A DNA stretch of 64,000 bases from Serendipita indica DSM 11827 (lineage: Eukaryota > Basidiomycota > Agaricomycetes > Sebacinales > Serendipitaceae): positions 558,001 to 622,000 of the forward strand of contig CAJVGD010000014.1 in NCBI GenBank assembly GCA_910890315.1. The letters are read 5' to 3'. The notes under the pieces are model-generated. The model saw nothing but the letters and a program-made list of their open reading frames with translations. It made no database searches and was not told the origin of the DNA. Each line of letters opens with the position of its first letter. Position 1 is the stretch's first letter. Of this stretch, positions 32,534 to 43,540 are shown in pieces. A program made the translations under genes and the position numbers.

Positions 32534-34277
32534 ACACATCCTCGCCTTCCACCACCTCAAACGCCGCACAGAACATGTCCTTGTCCATCAGGATAAGACC
32601 CTTGCCATCCGGAGACCACCGGATCTCCTTGCATGCAAATCTTTTCTCGCTCGGCACGCTCACGCACTCTGCCAATTCGCCCTTCTGTCCACTCTCGTCC
32701 AATACACGATCGTCATTCCATAGATAAATGGCGGCGGTGCCTGTACACAGTGCGATCGTAGTTCCAGAGATTGTGGGTGAATGGCTGACTTGGGCGTGGA
32801 GGATATTCTGCGCACATTGGATCACTGATCTCAAGCGAGGTATACAAGGTTCTTCCGGCGAAGGAAAATTGTAAATGAATGCGAGTGTGGGGCATTGCTC
32901 CCATGTAACAAGTAGGAGCGCGCCGCTTGCGGAGAATTGCATGTGCGTGACACCAGATTTGGGCATCACAGAAGCGTTAGCAACGGATGCTGTCGGTGCC
33001 ATTGTTGAAGGTTTGGATATGCCAACGAAAAGTGGTGCAGTATTCGTTGCTGTTGTTTTGGTAAAGGGAAGAAATCCGCGATTCCGTGTATTGGCCAGCC
33101 AATTGTGGGGCTCTTTCCACTGTACCTATGGCCCTATAAGTATATCAAGACGAGTGGATGGTGCAACATGCCGTTGATGAAGGTAGTCGGGAGGCGAGCT
33201 GTATTGTAGCGACCACCTTCCATTCCAGGCTGCTAAGGATGTACAACTGAGAGGCGTTAGGTAGGATCCATTATTTTTTTGGTTGATACCTTTGAATCCC
33301 AGCCACCGACAAGGAGATATGTCCCGCTTGGATGCCACAGGATATGTCGGACCCCGAGCAAAGGATCATCTGTTGGAATAAACGTCGCAATATGTTGGCC
33401 CGTCAAGTTCATGATGACAACTTTAAACTTGAAATGGTTAGAAACGGCCATTTGCACAGTCTGTAGACCGACCTCTGATGCGGCCTCCCAGGCTGCGACA
33501 TGATTACCAGTAGGTGATAAGGATATTGAAGCAAGAGAGGTGGTAGGCAATGCAAAATGCTACCTCATGATGAGCCTTTGTATTGTTATGCAGGAGACCT
33601 ACCCTAATGAGCTTGTATCCGCTGGGGCAGTCGTAAACCCCCATCATATCTTTCGACTTGTACCTCTCCGCGAGGACAAAGTAACGGCCATCCTTACGAA
33701 ACGCATAGCCTGAATAAATCAGGACTGGCCTATCTCTTAGCAAAGAGCTTACCACGATCTGGATGTTTGGGGAACTGGATGTAGGTTGCAGTCCCTGTCG
33801 ACAGAGACCATATGGTCACTCGAAGCTACCTTTGACCTCTGAGTGGTTGATGACCGATTCAACGTTTGCACTCACTCCCCATTCAGAGAAACACAGTATA
33901 TTCCGGCTGTCTGGAGCCCATTCTGCCTTTGTTAAGCCCTCTACGCCTGCTTCGATTCTGGCTGTCCACTTTTCGTCACGCATGGAGAAGACGTGAACGA
34001 TACCGCGCTTTGCAACGGCGGCGAGTATGTATTCTGAATCGGGGCTCCATTCCGCATGAGTGATCCATCCCTCAGATGGTGCAGGTTTTACTGCGGCTTT
34101 CGCGAGTGCTGCATGCGTTGCGGATGGTGCATTGTCGACGAGCCATGTTTGGACGATTCCCTCGCGATCAGACCGTCGCACAACGAGTCTATCTTTGACG
34201 GCGGAGAGAATAAAGTATCTCCCAGGGCTGAAATGTACAATCCCAGCTGTCTGCGCAAAGAGGTCGGTAAAGTCCAT
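32523..34277 (-). CDS. WRAP73: WD40 protein WRAP73 (WDR8) homologue
   Basis: WRAP73 acts at spindle poles and microtubule-organising centres; in fission yeast Wdr8 works with a minus-end kinesin and Msd1. Exons in reading order: 33830..34277, 33753..33794, 33603..33709, 33473..33559, 33290..33427, 33172..33246, 32523..33125; 499 residues. Family landmarks: MDFTDLFAQTAGIVHFSPG, RLVVRR, THAEWSPDSEYILAA, YFVLAERYKSKD, WHPSGTYLLVGGWDSK, WKEPHNWLANTRNRG, and a final WSPDGKGLILMDKDMFCAAF. Intron 33126..33171 needs a GC donor (GCATGT) to link the SSLEWKVV and WKEPHNW blocks. Intron 33795..33829 is only 35 nt. The start is the first ATG that gives the family N-terminus; 51 bases separate it from the divergent VPS20 start. 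Confidence 0.92.
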
Positions 34278-34328
34278 GTCCAAGGTGGCAGCCACAAGCT
34301 GCCTCCCACCAACGACGAGTTCGAATCA
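34278..34328. promoter_or_regulatory. 51-bp divergent spacer between WRAP73 and VPS20
   Basis: The two start codons are 51 bases apart on opposite strands. Transcription of each gene must start inside this spacer or inside the other gene. Confidence 0.5.
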
Positions 34329-35242
34329 TGGCAGCGTCTATCGCGGCTCTTTTTGGGTTTAATTCTAAATTGCCCAAGATTACGAAGCGAGACAAGGCCA
34401 TTCTAGAGTGCGTCTCTGGTGTTTCAGGTCCATGACCCCGCTGACGTGCTGGCAAGTGCAGTATGAAACACCAGCGAGACAATCTCAGACAATATCAGAA
34501 ACGAGTAATATCGTTTGAGTGTGTTATCGGAACTTCTATTGACCCAGTGAGTAGATACAGTGGATCTTGGATCAGGAGACACAGCTTGCGAAAGAAGCAC
34601 TCAGAAAGGGCGAAAAGGAGAAAGCCAGAAGAGCCCTCAGACGAAAGAAATACCAAGAGAGTCTACTTCAGCAAACGGACGGCCAGCTGGAGCAGCTGGA
34701 GCAACTCGTATGACCACGTCTAGACTATGCTGCAGTCACTGATCCACCTTAGGTAGCGAACATTGAATTTTCGCTCATAGAGGTCTCTGTTATGCATGGA
34801 CTCAAGCAAGGAAACGAAGTTCTCGCCCAGATACACAAGGAAATGAGCATTGAAAGCGTAGAACAGCTCATGAGCGAGACGAGAGAAGCAATAGAGTATC
34901 AAAGGGTTGGTTTTATCACATCTACACTGCGTCGCTTACATCTTGCATAGGAAATTGATGAAATGCTATCGTCCAAGATGACTGCAGACGAAGAAGACGA
35001 AGTGCTGAAAGAGCTTGAAGCCATACAACAGGAGCTAGTGAGTGATTTGATACCTCCAGACGCACGGCTGACCTTGCCCAGGCTCCAACTGTGGCACTTC
35101 CAGATGTCCCGACCACTGTCCCGGTCAAAGTTGGTACTCCAGGTATGTTTGCCCACTTGTATGACCTCTGTCTAATGAATCCTCAGTCAAGGAGCCGACT
35201 CCCCTCGCAGACGAAGAAGATCGTGTGGCCGTCCCAGCCTAG
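34329..35242 (+). CDS. VPS20: ESCRT-III subunit VPS20 (CHMP6)
   Basis: Snf7-family ESCRT-III nucleator that links ESCRT-II to Snf7 during multivesicular body formation. Exons: 34329..34408, 34462..34504, 34555..34707, 34753..34905, 34951..35037, 35082..35142, 35187..35242; 210 residues. Family blocks: ITKRDKAILDMKHQRDNL, LAKEALRKGEKEKARRAL, RRKKYQESLLQQTDGQLEQL, VANIEFSLIEVSVMHGLKQG, EIDEMLSSKMTADEEDEVL, and an acidic C-terminus typical of the MIM-bearing tail. All introns are 45-53 nt with GT donors. The N-terminus reads MAAS rather than the MG start that is myristoylated in yeast and human homologues; no alternative upstream ATG gives MG. Confidence 0.93.
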
Positions 35243-35336
35243 TCTTGCATTACTGTATCTAAGGATGTTATCTAATTGGTTGACTTCGAGAAAGCCAATA
35301 CACGAGAAATGTAACTTGGACTCTACTTCGTCGACG

Positions 35337-36344
35337 ATGCCACGCGCAATCATTTCACCTTCCGTACTTGCTTCCGACTTTGGAAAGTTATCATCTGAAT
35401 GTCAAAGGATGATGGATGGGGGAGCAGAATGGCTACATATGGGCAAGTATTGACCGTTGTCGATGATTGATCTTGACGGGCGTCCTATAGATGTCATGGA
35501 TGGGTAGGCCTCAGTTCCTGAGCGAATTCTAGGATCTAAAATTACACAAAAAGTCACTTTGTACCAAATATTACTATGGGTATGTGACAATTTGCGAGGA
35601 TAGGCGAAACTGATTGACTCCCAAAGGGCCACCGATCCTCCAGTGCGTTCATAAGGGTGTCCCAGGAATCTTTATGGACTGTCATATGATGGTATCGGAT
35701 CCAGAAAAGGTCCGCCCATTTTGTCTCTATGTCGCCACTGCTGACGATGGCAGTGGGTAGACGATGTTGCGAAAGCAGGGGGAGGATTGTACTGCTTTCA
35801 CTACGAGGCTACTAGTGAGTACAAAACCGAGGAATCCAATATACTAATCTATCGCAGAGGACCCTCTCGCCCTCGTCAAGCAAATCAGGTCCGCAGGTAT
35901 GAAGGCTGGTATTGCTATATCACCGGATACACCTTCAAATGTTATTACGGATGAGATTGGAAATGCTGTCGACATGATCCTCGTCATGACTGTTCATCCC
36001 GGTCCGTAATCTCGGTTGTACGAGAGGCAAGGCTGAGCACGATATAGGACGTGGAGGACAAAAGTTTATCGAAGGGTGTGTACCCAAAGTCTCTGAGCTG
36101 CGTGCAAGATTTCCGCAGCAAAACATTGAAGTGGACGGAGGGGTCGGGCCAAAGACGGTCGATGTCTGTGCTAATGCGGGTATGTTATTCAATTTCATGA
36201 CATTTCAAATACTAAGAGAATGCAGGAAGCAACGTTATCGTCGCAGGGACGGCCATCTTTGGCGCGGAAGATCCGGAGGGGGTCATTCAACAGTTGAAAG
36301 CGAGCGTCGAGACTGCGCAGGCGAAGATTAGCAGACAGAATTAG
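35337..36344 (+). CDS. RPE1: Ribulose-phosphate 3-epimerase
   Basis: Interconverts ribulose 5-phosphate and xylulose 5-phosphate in the pentose phosphate pathway. Exons: 35337..35442, 35491..35503, 35554..35579, 35627..35709, 35754..35814, 35858..36001, 36048..36179, 36226..36344; 227 residues, the family length. Motifs: IISPSVLASDFGKL, the metal-site segment HMDVMDGHFVPN, DCHMMVSDPEKWVDD, MTVHPGRGGQKFI, EVDGGV and AGSNVIVAGTAIFG. The invariant DVMDG is spread over a 13-nt exon. The Asp codon is split by intron 35443..35490, whose donor is GCAAGT; the in-phase GT nearby would destroy the motif. The gene follows VPS20 by 94 bases on the same strand. Confidence 0.95.
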
Positions 36345-36540
36345 GAAGCTAAACGAGTTTTGTATTCTATTCCTTCGTCCGATCGGGCGGCTGGAACTAG
36401 GCGAGCGACACCAATTCTCCGCCTGACAGAGCCGAGCGGCGTAAATACCAGAGGCCCCAAGCAATAAAGCTCAGACTCTGTCCACGACAAACGGCCTTGC
36501 ATCACCCATCGCCAGAGAGATCCAGAGAATATACGGGATA

Positions 36541-38692
36541 ATGAGCAGCAAGCACACAGCACAGGGCGCGTCAAGGCTCCAATGGCTCTCGAGCCTCAAC
36601 TCTACAGGGACCGTCGATCTCCAGGAGCAAAGGTATCTGAGAAAGGTGAGAACACGCCGACGAGTAGATCATTCAGGAGAGCTTATAACCGTCTTTATCG
36701 TCCTAGACGGCCATCATCGCAACCATCGGTGAGCAGAAACGTTCAACTCCCCAAGACGCGTGCAGACGCTCAACGAACGTGCAGGCCCAAAGGTCAATAA
36801 CCCGGAGATGCTCCAGAAGCTCAGAGAAGCTGGAATGAACATTGGTGAGCCCGTTTGGGAGACGATGTGCAATCGCTCATGCCGCGGCCACAGTTCGAAT
36901 GAACTTCTCCCATGGCTCTTACGAGTATCACCAGAGTGTCATTGACAACACTCGCAAAGCCATCGCAGGTGAGATGTCTTGTACGCCCCATCGAGTCCTT
37001 ATCTCACCGCCCCGTATAGACAATCCGTCGGGACGACCTCTTGCAATTGCCCTCGATACCGTATGTATGCTTGTACACGACTCGATTAGAGCTTACAGGT
37101 ATACAGAAAGGACCAGAGATCAGAACCGGTTTGATGAGAAACGACCAGGATGTATGTCCGTTCTTTATATCCAGACTCGTTGCTCACCCTCAGTAGATTC
37201 CTATCAAAGCTGGTCACGAATTTATCGTTTCTACCGATGAAAAATACAAGGAATGCTGCGATGACAAGGTCATGTACGTCGACTATGTGAGTACACTTTT
37301 GCCTTTCAAACTGTCACTGAAGGAGGATAGACAAACCTTCCCAAAGTTACCGAGCCAGGCAAGATGATCTACGTCGACGACGGAATTCTCTCCCTCCTCG
37401 TTCTGTCCATCGACGGCACCAATGTCCACGTCCGCGCCGTCAACAACGGCACCCTCAGTTCCCGCAAGGGCGTCAACCTCCCAAAGACACCCGTCGACCT
37501 CCCTGCTCTCTCCGAAAAGGACAAGAACGATCTCCGCTTTGGTGTGAAGAATGGCGTCGACATGATCTTTGCCTCGTTTATCCGACGTGCCCAAGATGTT
37601 ATTGACATTAGGGAGACGCTCGGTCCCGATGGTGCCAACATCAAGATTATCGTCAAGATTGAAAACGAACAAGGTCTGGAAAACTTTGATGAAATCTTGA
37701 GGGAGACGGACGGTGTCATGGTCGCTCGTGGTGATCTCGGTATCGAAATTCCCGCCAGCCACGTCTTTTTGGCTCAGAAGATGATCATCGCCAAGTGCAA
37801 CATGGCTGGAAAGCCCGTTATTTGCGCCACGCAGATGCTCGAATCGATGACCGTAAGAGCTTGCCACAAAGTGGTAGATATATTGCTGACATGGCCTAGT
37901 ATAACCCAAGACCGACTCGTGCAGAGGTTAGCGACGTCGCAAATGCCGTTCTCGACGGTGCGGACTGTGTCATGTTGTCGGGAGAGACCGCCAAGGGTGC
38001 CTACCCAATCCAATCTGGTCAGTCGCAATTTCTACACTCTTCACCTTTTTAACGCATTATGGCGCAGTACAAATGATGGCCGAGACGTGCATCCTCGCCG
38101 AGTCTGCCATTTGCTACCCACCACTCTACGACGAGCTCCGAGACTGCACAGCCCGTCCGACGGACACTGTCGAGACAGTCTGTATGGCCGCAGTTGGCGC
38201 CGCATCCGAACAAGGTGCAGGTGCGATCCTCGTCCTCTCGACCAGCGGTAACACGGCTCGCCTCATCTCCAAGTACCGTCCCAACGTTCCGATCATCACC
38301 GGTGAGTAAAAACAGGTCAAAGACTTCGAATGGATACACTAATTGTCTGCGCAGTTACGAGGAACCAGCAGACGGCGCGTCAGATCCACTTGCACCGTGG
38401 CTGCTATCCGTTCTGGTACCCAGAGCCACGCGGTGTGCGTGCTGATCAGTGGCAGACAGATGTGGACAACAGAATCCGGTATGTCAACACAACTTTAGGA
38501 CGTCATGGCTGATTATGGATCGTGTCTAGCTTTGGCCTGAAGAGTGCATTGGAGCTCAAGATTATCCAACCCGGATCGGCCATTATCGCTGTCCAGGGAT
38601 GGAAGCAAGGCAGCTTCAACACGAACACGCTGAGAATCTTGACTGTCCCAACGGACATGGCCGATTTGGCGCACATGCCACTCACCGCCTAG
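36541..38692 (+). CDS. PYK1: Pyruvate kinase
   Basis: Last ATP-forming step of glycolysis, phosphoenolpyruvate plus ADP to pyruvate. Exons: 36541..36645, 36707..36728, 36785..36844, 36894..36968, 37020..37060, 37107..37151, 37197..37286, 37331..37852, 37900..38017, 38068..38301, 38355..38478, 38530..38692; 532 residues, standard for fungi. Motifs: [39 protein letters not shown], the Lys/Glu active-site strand [44 protein letters not shown], and [12 protein letters not shown]. Exon 2 is only 22 nt. All introns use GT donors. Seven 5' introns come before one 522-nt exon that carries the catalytic barrel. No truncation or missing catalytic residue is seen. Confidence 0.97.
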
Positions 38693-39070
38693 TTTCTCGT
38701 GCAGCAAGACCTAGACTCGTTTAGATAGATTCCTGAAGTATAAGAAAACATTGAATGATACCGTGATTTGCACACAGAGGTCCTGACTGATTGGAGTGAA
38801 GCTTTGGGAGAAACAAAGCTCAGAGTATATTCCATGACAAGAAAGGGAAGTATACGTATCGTATTAACCTCGGTCATGACCCCGCGTGTGCTTGGTAAGA
38901 AACGCAGCGAAATCTCTATCACGAGAGGGAAAGTCATTGTATGCCACGGAGAAAGAGGATGATCGACGTAACCCCACGAATAATGTAAAAAGAAAACACA
39001 AGAATTACTGAAGACCTGTAAGATAGGTTAGTAAGGGACGAGGAAACCAGTGAATTCTGACCTGGTTCAA
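38693..39070. other. Intergenic region between convergent genes
   Basis: 378 bases between pyruvate kinase and the Tudor-domain gene. AT-rich, without a gene-like frame. Probably the two 3' UTRs. Confidence 0.5.
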
Positions 39071-39928
39071 CTATTCTTCAGCAGTTGCCTCAAACTTGTG
39101 CTTCTTTTGTTGTGAGACTTCTGTCATACCTCTGCCACTCCCGGTAACTCCGACTAGAACTTGTCAGCGTAGCAAGCGGAGGATAAAGGTATGCTCACCC
39201 TTGCCATACGGATTGTCTGGAGTCTTGAAGATACTGGTACCAGCAACACCAGCGATACCGACGCCCTTTTTGACGCTCTTTGTCGCAAACTTTTGCCACG
39301 ACTGTTTCTTCGAGTCTTGTTCCTGCGCCTTTGCTGCACGGACTTCGAGTTTCTTTTCATTCTTCTTCTTTTTGCGCTCACGCTCTTCTTCTTCCTCCTT
39401 GGATAGTTTTCGCTTCGTGCCTGCTAACGCGCTGGGTCCACCTGCTGACCCATAGTTTGGGGGAAGACGCCGGAGAGCATTGTGCGCGACGAGCTCGGTC
39501 GAATTGTACCCTCTAAAGACAACAGAGTACACTCGCTTTTCCTCAGAGCCGCCGACCGAGGTGATGCGTGCTGGATACCATTTATCATCCCCACTGTACT
39601 TTGCCAGACACTCGTCGCCGGCCGTCCACACCTTGGGACCGTTTGTTTGCGATGAGGAAGACGGGAGATACGGATTTCGCGCAGATGTACCATTGCTCGT
39701 GCTCGCGCTTGCGCCCGCGCTACCAGACGACGTCGAAGGCGCGCCTTCTTTCTTCTTGGAAGCAGCTGGTTGTGGACGAGATGCAGCAATCGTTTGTTCT
39801 GTGAGCGCAATGAGCTCTTTGAGCTGGTCAGCGAGCGAGAGAAACTCTTCGTTTTCGGGATCAGACTTTAGAGCCTGTTGAACCTGCTCGAGCTGTGCTT
39901 GAAACGTATCGAGATCTTGTTCGCTCAT
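39071..39928 (-). CDS. SPF30/SMNDC1-like Tudor-domain splicing factor
   Basis: Exons 39199..39928 and 39071..39153, joined over a 45-nt intron; 270 residues. An N-terminal helical segment (LDTFQAQLEQVQQALKSDPE, LIALTEQTIA) precedes a Ser-rich linker. Then comes a Tudor domain with the aromatic/acidic strand pattern AGDECLAKYSGDDKWYPARI and VVFRGYNSTELV. A basic bipartite stretch follows (KEEEEERERKKKKNEKK), and the tail FKTPDNPYGKVGVTGSGRGM closely follows the human SPF30 end. SPF30 is a U2 snRNP-associated factor needed for tri-snRNP joining, whose Tudor domain binds dimethyl-arginine on Sm proteins. Divergent from the Mpv17-like gene, 261 bases away. Confidence 0.92.
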
Positions 39929-40189
39929 TTTCTGGCGTGTTTAGCGTGATTTATGGAATTGGCTCAAAGGTGAAGTTGGGTTCAAGTTATGCACTCGAGT
40001 TTGGACGAGTTAACACGCAGGGCCAGACAGACGCGCTAAGCCACCAGAATTCCCGATTTGATTATATTATTTTGGACTGGGCTGCAAGCAGCACGTACAC
40101 GAGTGGCGCCCTAGGATGACGTCTCGAAACCAGCGGCCACTCCATCTTAGACCCAACCACGATACACTAGTAATTGCAGAATATCGCTA

Positions 40190-41141
40190 ATGGCAGCTAT
40201 TGGACGCGTCTACAACCAAGCTTTTGACCGCTCGCCTGCTGGGACACTCGCGGTCACCAACGGACTTTTATCAGGAGTCGCAGACATTGTAGCTCAAGGC
40301 TCTCAGATTGGTGTACGTGTATACAGTCTCTAGAAGTGCACCATGTCTGATGGTTCGCCTTGCTTTTACAATATTGAACATGGAACGACTTAACCTGCGC
40401 GCGTATACAAACCTACACGCACCCAGCTCGCTTATCGCGACGCAAAGAATGCACCTGAACCCAACCCGCTCACCGCTCCTCCCGCACCCGTGAGCATACC
40501 GGCCTATGACCCGGTGCGGACAGTCAGATTCATCGTCTTTGGCACCATAATGGGTCCAGCACTTGCAAGATGGAACCACTTTCTCGAGCACCGCTTTCCT
40601 CTACGCGTGTCATCCTCCAATGCGGCCAAAGGCGTCGTCGCCAATGTGAACAAGGCTGTCGGAGCTGGCTCGTCGTCTAGCCAAGGAAACGTGAGTATTA
40701 CAGCACTTGCAAAACGTGTGGGTATGGACCAAGCCATCATGGCTCCTTTTGGGGTGAGTACTTTTTCTCTCCTTGGCCCATAGCGACTTATTCACGTCCA
40801 TTCAGCTGTTTGTCTTCCTTGGATCCATGGGTGTAATGGAAGGACATTCCTCTGGTGCAATCAAGCAGAAATACATCGACCTCTATCCACCAGCCATCAA
40901 GGCAAACTGGACCGTCTGGCCCGTTATCCAGTTTGTCAACTTCCGCTTCATGCCGCTTCCGTACCGTGTCCCATTCCAGGCGACATGTGGTGTCTTCTGG
41001 ACGCTCTACCTCTCCCTCCTCAATTCCAGCAAGCCTACCATGGCAAAGGAAAGCGGGGAAGATCTCGTGCACGATGCCAAAGTCGCTGCAAAGAGACTCA
41101 AGGATGCGGAAGCCAGAGCAGAGAGAGCAGAGAGACGATAA
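40190..41141 (+). CDS. Mpv17/PMP22 family membrane protein
   Basis: Exons 40190..40312, 40427..40753 and 40806..41141; 261 residues. The family includes yeast Sym1 (mitochondrial inner membrane) and peroxisomal PMP22. Seen: an N-terminal YNQAFDRSPAGTLAVTNGLLSGVADIVAQ helix region, DPVRTVRF, the helix FIVFGTIMGPALARWNHFLE, DQAIMAPFGLFVFLGSMGVMEG, and the C-terminal signature NWTVWPVIQFVNFRFMPLPYR. A Ser/Gly/Ala-rich insertion (near 40610-40690) separates helices 2 and 3, and a charged helical tail (VAAKRLKDAEARAERAERR) extends the C-terminus beyond Sym1. The organelle cannot be decided from the sequence; no clear presequence is present. The first intron is 114 nt, long for this region. Confidence 0.92.
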
Positions 41142-41289
41142 TCACGACGATACATGGGCACTTACGTTTATCACTATTACACGATAATGACAATACTGTA
41201 GCATGCTCTTTAGAAGTGACTGCATCAAATTTATTCCCAAAAGGGGTTTAAGATATTACACGCATTAACAAGAAATCAGTGCCTCGGTT

Positions 41290-43076
41290 CTAGGACGGGC
41301 TTTCATGGTCCTTTGCGTGAGGATGCGTTACAGTGGCCTTAGTGGACTTCTATCACAGAGTCAGCCACAAGGCATACTCGAATCAAAGATTACTAACGGT
41401 ATTGAGATGCGTGAGGCGGTTGCGCAAAAGAGTAATCTCATGCTGAAATCGGACAATCGATGACTGCGGCCCAATTACTCAGTCGGTTTCTATACGCACA
41501 TAAAGTCACACCTTTGTGTCCTTCGCTCTGAGCTTTTGAATTGCTGGGGGAGAATTTGCTGCCAGTGACAGACCATTTGCCTTGAGCGTCTCATGGAGTT
41601 GATTACACTGTTGCTCGAGCGAGTTGATGTAGATTCTTCGCCGCTTCGACGCAGGCAATCTATTGCTAATCCTTTGTCAGACCACATATCAAGGCAAAGA
41701 GAGGAGCGTACTCTTCGGAAGTGAGAAACACCTGCTCGAATTTCGTGGGCCATGGTCGCCGCATGCACTCGTAATTATGGGCGCTAGAGCGAGGGGATGT
41801 CGGTCTGTCCACCTCGAGGGAAGCACTGGTGCCCATAGGTGAGTTGGCCGATATAGAACGTAAATTGTTCTCAACGATGGGTGGAGGCGCAGTTGGAGGA
41901 GTGTCGTGTCGAAACTCTTTTGTAGGGGAAGACGCTTTGGGCACGGTGCGTCGAGGAGAATTGGATGCAGCACCAGACATTGCTTGATCAAGATGATGAG
42001 GATGCAAGAAAGATTGAGACGGATTAGTCGAGCATTGAACAGAACTCAAAGCCGGTAGCCTCGGGAGCAAGGTTGCCGCAGTGTGATCCGAGGCCAGCTC
42101 CTCCTCCGAGGGAGTGTGTGCGGGTGGCGAGCGAGGTGAAATTGGACGAGGAATTGGATGGAGGATGGGAAGAGTGACTGGAGGAGGTTGCCAGCATTGA
42201 GAACGCTGCTCGACTGGGTTACTCCAAGAAAAGGTCGTCGCTATATAGCCAGTTCCATTATTTACCTGCTGGGGCGTTGGCGGCCTTAGGCGGGGGATTG
42301 GCGAATGGTGATGAAATGATGGAAGAGGTTGGCCAAAAGCGACATGGTGGGAACAATTTGAATATTGGGGCTGCTGGTGGACAGCAGACGTTGTCAGAAG
42401 TTGAGGTAAATGTCCAATGATGGAGGCATCCCCACGGCAATCGTGGAATTCCATCGAAGGGTGAACAAGATAAGGATACACCGGATGTGGTTGCGTCGGA
42501 GGGGGAGGTGCTGCATACATGGACTGCTCTTGTGCAAGAAATCGGGACTCGGCTGATGGTGGATTGATGACGACATGCTCGCATGCATTCTGAAGCAGCT
42601 CGGTACTACCAGAGTAAGCAGACATCGAACTTAGCGTCGAGGTGGACTCGTTGGTGCTTTCGGTGCTTATGGAGCCTGTTCTCGAGGGAGGTCCTTGGAG
42701 ACTGTCCTCAGAGTCGTTCCAGTAGGCGTAGGAATAGTTGCATGTCGTCGGATAGAAGCCCCCTTCAGTCGGTGGATCTGCAGCCAGTGTTGAGAGGGAT
42801 GGATAAGAATATTCAAAACGTGTGTTATAAGGCTGTTGGTGAGTCCAATATTGGTTGCGACGACCTGGCGGAACAATGCCATAGTCGTCCGCGCCGTGAG
42901 TGTTGGCCTGCATCTGATTGGTAACCCCCTGAACCTGGTAGCTCTTTATAGGGTCGAATAGAGGCGATGGTACGACGATGTATGGGTGTTGCTCGTGTGA
43001 TTCGTACTTGCCAGAAATTGGCTCTACGAGATGATCAATTACGGCGATATGAAAGTCACGGGAGCTCACCGGGCAT
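41290..43076 (-). CDS. Ser/Pro-rich protein with C-terminal coiled coil, possible regulator
   Basis: Exons in reading order: 43070..43076, 41712..43023, 41512..41659, 41398..41442, 41290..41349; 523 residues from the first in-frame ATG. The frame continues upstream of that ATG without another ATG, so an extra 5' exon is likely. The long exon is disordered and rich in Ser, Pro, His and Tyr. The C-terminal part is a basic-helical block, ELPASKRRRIYINSLEQQ, followed by heptad-like leucines (CNQLHETLKANGLSLA) and EITLLRNRLTHLNT. A basic stretch before a coiled coil suggests a DNA-binding dimer of bZIP/bHLH type, but no canonical signature of either is present, so this is only an inference. Confidence 0.65.
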
Positions 43077-43540
43077 AAGATCTTCAAGAAATCCTCGACC
43101 AGTCTCGAGACGGAGAGCGTCGAGACCAAGATGCACCCAGTCACGACTCGTAACGGCGCTGGGGCCAGACTGCGAGGTACAAGGAATACAAATCAAACGC
43201 TGGTGATTTTTCGAAAAGGTTGACAAGGATTCAACTGTCACCAGTCTCTTTAGGTTAGATTGATAAAGCTAGGACGCGGATACCGTCTCTGCGTGCTTGC
43301 TCACGCGGCGAGAGACGGCCATTAAACTCCATTGGCCCGGTATCAATAGCTTGAATATGTGTTTCGTTCCTGTATTAGAATCTTATTTTTTGCGTTTGTG
43401 TCCTAGTTGCAAGGTTCGATCGAGGCAGAGTCCAAGTCCGACGCAATTCGAGGTCAAACCCATCCTCGACCGTCACTTTGGTTAATCATTTATTGAACAC
43501 GACAACAGCAAGAAATAAAGCCTGGTCGGCGCGATACTCA
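43077..43540. promoter_or_regulatory. Divergent intergenic region
   Basis: 464 bases between the provisional start of the helical protein and the fucosyltransferase-like gene. An open minus-strand frame (43077..43241, VESLSTFSKNHQRLI onward) continues that gene's frame and may be part of an upstream exon. No other feature seen. Confidence 0.35.

Noticed and set aside
43478-43540. Upstream ATG extending the fucosyltransferase-like protein by 21 residues
   Set aside because: The ATG at 43541 places the membrane anchor at a typical type II position; the extension is polar and not family-like.
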